From assembly GCF_006538165.1 (NCBI RefSeq), contig NZ_BDLU01000033.1, positions 1 to 57,206 on the forward strand: 57,206 nt of DNA. Reading direction: 5' to 3'. The notes beneath the pieces are model-generated. The model did not search any database. It was not told the DNA's origin and saw only the letters and a list, made by a program, of their open reading frames with translations. Shown piece by piece: positions 55,045 through 57,206 of this stretch (position 1 is the first letter of the stretch; every line of letters begins with the position of its first letter). The stretch comes from Komagataeibacter diospyri (GTDB lineage Bacteria > Pseudomonadota > Alphaproteobacteria > Acetobacterales > Acetobacteraceae). A program made the translations under genes and the position numbers.

Positions 55045-56349
55045 TCAGCCCCTGTTGCGCCATGCCAGAAGGCATAAGACCTGCATGCAGACCGTCCCCA
55101 GCGGCAGCCACACAAATCCTGCCGTAATCCACGCGGACAGTTCCGGTGGCTGCGTGGCTCCATTCTCAACATAATGGCCCTGTGACAGGAACTGCGCCAG
55201 AATGAAGCCGGTCAGGCCCATCGCCAGTTTCGTGACCCATGTATTGATCGAATACGCCAGACCTGCAGATCCGGTCGATGTCCGTGAATCACCATCATCC
55301 ACGGCCTGTGCCAGCAGGGTGTAATACAATGGGGACATCACCCCCTGCCCCAGTGCCAGAAGACTTACGGACAGGAAAAAACCAGTCATGGACATCCCTG
55401 CCATAGCCATGGACAGATAGGCTACCCCCTGCGCAATCAGGCATACGATCCCGCTGCGGACAGTCCCCAGATGTCTGGCAAGCGGAAGACAAACGGGCAC
55501 GCCCGCAAAGAGCAGCACAGTAATAAAAGTAATGATATTGGCACCCAGCTGCTCCGTGCCACCAAGAACGATGCGGGCGTAATACAGGGCAAACCCGAAA
55601 AGGGCTGCCTGCCCCATGAAATAGAAGAATGCGAGCAGGTTGCTCAACACCCACTGCCGGTTGCCACAAAGATACCGCAGCGTGACCATCAGATCCTGCC
55701 GCACGGGTGCTGGCGGATGCCGCACGGTGCAGCCTCGCGCCACGCACAGCCATAAAAAACTGCCAAGAACCGATAGACCCAGAACATAGACCGCCATGCC
55801 ATACCGGTGCTGCACGGCACTCTCGCCCCCGCCCAGCCAAGTAATGGCAGGAATGGTCAGCAGCGCCACAAACAGCGACCCGGCCTGGCAGCCCATCATA
55901 CGGAATGCATTCAGGCCAACACGCTGCGTTGCGGAACGGCTGATCATGACCGCCAGCGCGCCATAAGGGGTATTGATGCAGGAATAGATCGCACCGAACA
56001 CGATATAGGTCAGTCCCGCCCACAGAACCTTTCCCGTAGGCGAAAGCGGCAGGGCCAGAAAGCACAGGAATCCCGTTATGCCGAAGGGAATGGCAAGCAC
56101 CCGGATCAGGCGCGGCACGATCAGGCCGCCCACACGGTCAACGATATAGCCGATGGCCGGGTCACAGAAAGCATCAACAACACGGGCCACCAGCAATATC
56201 CAAGATACGGCGACCAGCGGCAGGCCATAAATATCCGTGTAGTAATACATCAGATAGGATGACGTCATGCCCCACATCATGTTGGAGGCGACATCACCAC
56301 AGCCATAGGCCATCTTTTCCTTCAGGGGCAGTATCTGAATACTTTTCAT
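55045..56349 (-). CDS. GPH family (MelB/UidB-like) cation:sugar symporter
   Basis: 434 residues, about 12 helices. N-terminal LKEKMAYGCGDVASNMMWGMTSSYLMYYYTDIYGL and RVVDAFCDPAIGYIVDRV are typical of glycoside-pentoside-hexuronide:cation symporters. Substrate unknown. It is the only intact gene in the decayed stretch from 54.2 kb to the end, and a second GPH gene with different sequence is present at 29 kb. Confidence 0.87.
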   Translation of the reverse strand: MKSIQILPLKEKMAYGCGDVASNMMWGMTSSYLMYYYTDIYGLPLVAVSWILLVARVVDAFCDPAIGYIVDRVGGLIVPRLIRVLAIPFGITGFLCFLALPLSPTGKVLWAGLTYIVFGAIYSCINTPYGALAVMISRSATQRVGLNAFRMMGCQAGSLFVALLTIPAITWLGGGESAVQHRYGMAVYVLGLSVLGSFLWLCVARGCTVRHPPAPVRQDLMVTLRYLCGNRQWVLSNLLAFFYFMGQAALFGFALYYARIVLGGTEQLGANIITFITVLLFAGVPVCLPLARHLGTVRSGIVCLIAQGVAYLSMAMAGMSMTGFFLSVSLLALGQGVMSPLYYTLLAQAVDDGDSRTSTGSAGLAYSINTWVTKLAMGLTGFILAQFLSQGHYVENGATQPPELSAWITAGFVWLPLGTVCMQVLCLLAWRNRG

Positions 56350-56435
56350 TATTCCATTGTCCCTGACATGTCCGGTTCAGACGGACGTTATCATGCGGTG
56401 CCAGAACGACAAGCCACGCCATACATGATTCATTG

Positions 56436-56713
56436 CAAATCCAGTCGGATCCGGATGCCTGGCTGGTCAAAGGGACGCGTGGCGCCGGTGGGTGATGCAG
56501 CGTTTGCCCACTTCTGTTCGATCAGGACTGGACACCAGGCGGGCTCTGGCTGGTGCCTATGTGCTGGCAGACGACCTGACGATACATGACGCGTTTGCCT
56601 GCCTATGGGCATCTCGCGCGACCGTAACCTTGCCGAAATCGTGCGGAATGGAACGGTTGGCATGTTCGATGACACCAAACAGGCGGTGCAGGGCGCCCTG
56701 CGCCTGCCGGACT
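56436..56713 (+). pseudogene. FAD-dependent monooxygenase C-terminal remnant
   Basis: Pieces in different frames read GRVAPVGDAAFA (the FAD-ribityl GD motif of aromatic-hydroxylase-type monooxygenases), ALAGAYVLADDL (the helix after it) and GISRDRNLAEIVRNG...MFDDTKQAV. Order and spacing fit the C-terminal part of such an enzyme, with no intact frame. This reading is based on short motifs and is the least certain of the pseudogene calls. Confidence 0.45.
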
Positions 56714-56893
56714 ATACGCCTGTTTTTGCTGACGGACGAACAGATGGAGCATCTGCGGCCGTTCTTTCCCAAGAGCCATGGCCGCTCTCGGGTTGATGAC
56801 CGCCGAATGCTGAGCGGGATCATTCTCGTGAACCGAAATAGTCTGCGCTGGCGTGATGCGCCCCCGGAATACGGCCCATACAAGACGCACTAC
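56714..56893 (+). mobile_element. IS5-family transposase remnant, interrupted by a second IS
   Basis: LLTDEQMEHLRPFFPKSHGRSRVDDRRMLSG.ILVNRNSLRWRDAPPEYGPYKTHY matches the N-terminal part of IS5-type transposase orfA. The family's continuation (NRWKRW...) is cut off at about 56893, where DNA of another element begins. The usual ATG appears mutated to ATA at 56714. Confidence 0.75.
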
Positions 56894-57206
56894 GGCGTGT
56901 CGTCAGTTAAGCCCTGAGTGTGGTAGGTGAGGGTTGTACTTTGTGTCTGAGTATGCTGACTGTTTTCCCGTTTTTTGGGGGAGACAGACAGATGCGGCGC
57001 TATAGTTTACGCGATGACCAGTGGGAGCGGATAAAGGATTTTCTTCCCGGTCGAGAAGGCTATGTCGGCGGCACTGCGGCGGACAACCGTCTGTTCGTGG
57101 AGGCGGTGCTGTATCGCTATCGCGCGGGTATTCCATGGCGCGACCTTCCTGCCCGTTTCGGGGACTGGAAAAACGTGCACCGGCGTCTGCGCCGCTGGTG
57201 TGAAAG
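56894..57206 (+). mobile_element. IS5-family (IS1031/IS427-like) element, left part
   Basis: Begins right after the interrupted transposase remnant, at GGCGTGTCGTCAGTTAAGCC, and contains the transposase start at 56992. The right end lies beyond the window, so the terminal repeats cannot be compared; the boundary is set by where the older transposase sequence stops. Confidence 0.65.
56992..57206 (+). CDS. IS5-family transposase, N-terminal part (partial)
   Basis: An open frame of 71 codons to the end of the window: MRRYSLRDDQWERIKDFLPG then DNRLFVEAVLYRYRAGIPWRDLP and FGDWKNVHRRLRRWC, the DUF4096-type N-terminal region of IS1031/IS427-group transposases, common in acetic acid bacteria. GGGGGAGACAGACAG lies before the ATG. 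Continues beyond the window. Confidence 0.85.
   Translation, partial: MRRYSLRDDQWERIKDFLPGREGYVGGTAADNRLFVEAVLYRYRAGIPWRDLPARFGDWKNVHRRLRRWCE

Overview
The window looks like a chromosomal segment of an acetic acid bacterium, most likely Komagataeibacter (Gluconacetobacter). The evidence is a fused bcsAB cellulose synthase operon with bcsX, bcsY and bcsC, a squalene-hopene cyclase, a remnant of a membrane-bound FAD sugar/polyol dehydrogenase, and GC-rich coding DNA with strong codon bias. These assignments come from reading protein motifs; no database search was run.

Layout. (1) 1-5.4 kb: the 3' end of an IS256-type element truncates the large subunit of a sorbitol/fructose-type dehydrogenase, leaving its Tat-exported small subunit. 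A glycerophosphodiesterase, an EfeU-type iron permease with a cupredoxin partner, and flavohaemoglobin hmp behind two NsrR-like sites follow, then a broken DUF488 gene. (2) 5.7-15.3 kb: a glutathione S-transferase, an ABC-F ATPase, and a copper block. The copper block holds a P-type ATPase behind a CsoR-like operator, csoR, a small secreted Cys/His/Met protein, a multicopper oxidase with nine MDH repeats, copB, and an unknown exported protein. (3) 15.5-26.9 kb, minus strand: bcsAB-bcsX-bcsY-bcsC, followed by a frameshifted SGNH-hydrolase pseudogene. A long AT-rich control region with several repeats separates bcsAB from a divergent TetR gene. (4) 27.5-36.2 kb: two paralogous TetR genes (the second with no standard start codon), a GPH-type transporter and a TonB-dependent receptor. 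These converge on a translationally coupled tetR-DUF3311-SSS symporter-adenosine deaminase operon with a palindromic operator at its head. (5) 36.4-47.5 kb: squalene-hopene cyclase, a TetR regulator, a DHA2 efflux pump, VanA/VanB-type Rieske oxygenase genes, and a divergent LysR gene with a poly-G frameshift. A NemR-like TetR gene, a YqhD-type alcohol dehydrogenase and an aldehyde dehydrogenase follow; GAC(C/T)GGTC palindromes lie in front of both the regulator and the yqhD-like gene. (6) 47.7-54.0 kb: tannase/feruloyl esterase, a DUF3500 protein, a small HupE-N-like exported protein, DUF72 and an amidase. (7) 54.2-57.2 kb: a decaying zone with tetR, sugar O-acetyltransferase and monooxygenase remnants around one intact GPH transporter. 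It ends in an IS5-type remnant interrupted by a second IS5-family element that runs off the window.

The least explained signal is a roughly 75-90 bp AT-rich palindromic element found in seven intergenic places (near 6.5, 11.2, 15.4, 41.0, 47.6, 51.3 and 52.3 kb). Each copy has paired hairpins inside outer arms resembling AAAGTTTTTGGTG. Also notable are several gene lesions at or beside C/G homopolymers and the degenerate SGNH hydrolase appended to the cellulose operon.
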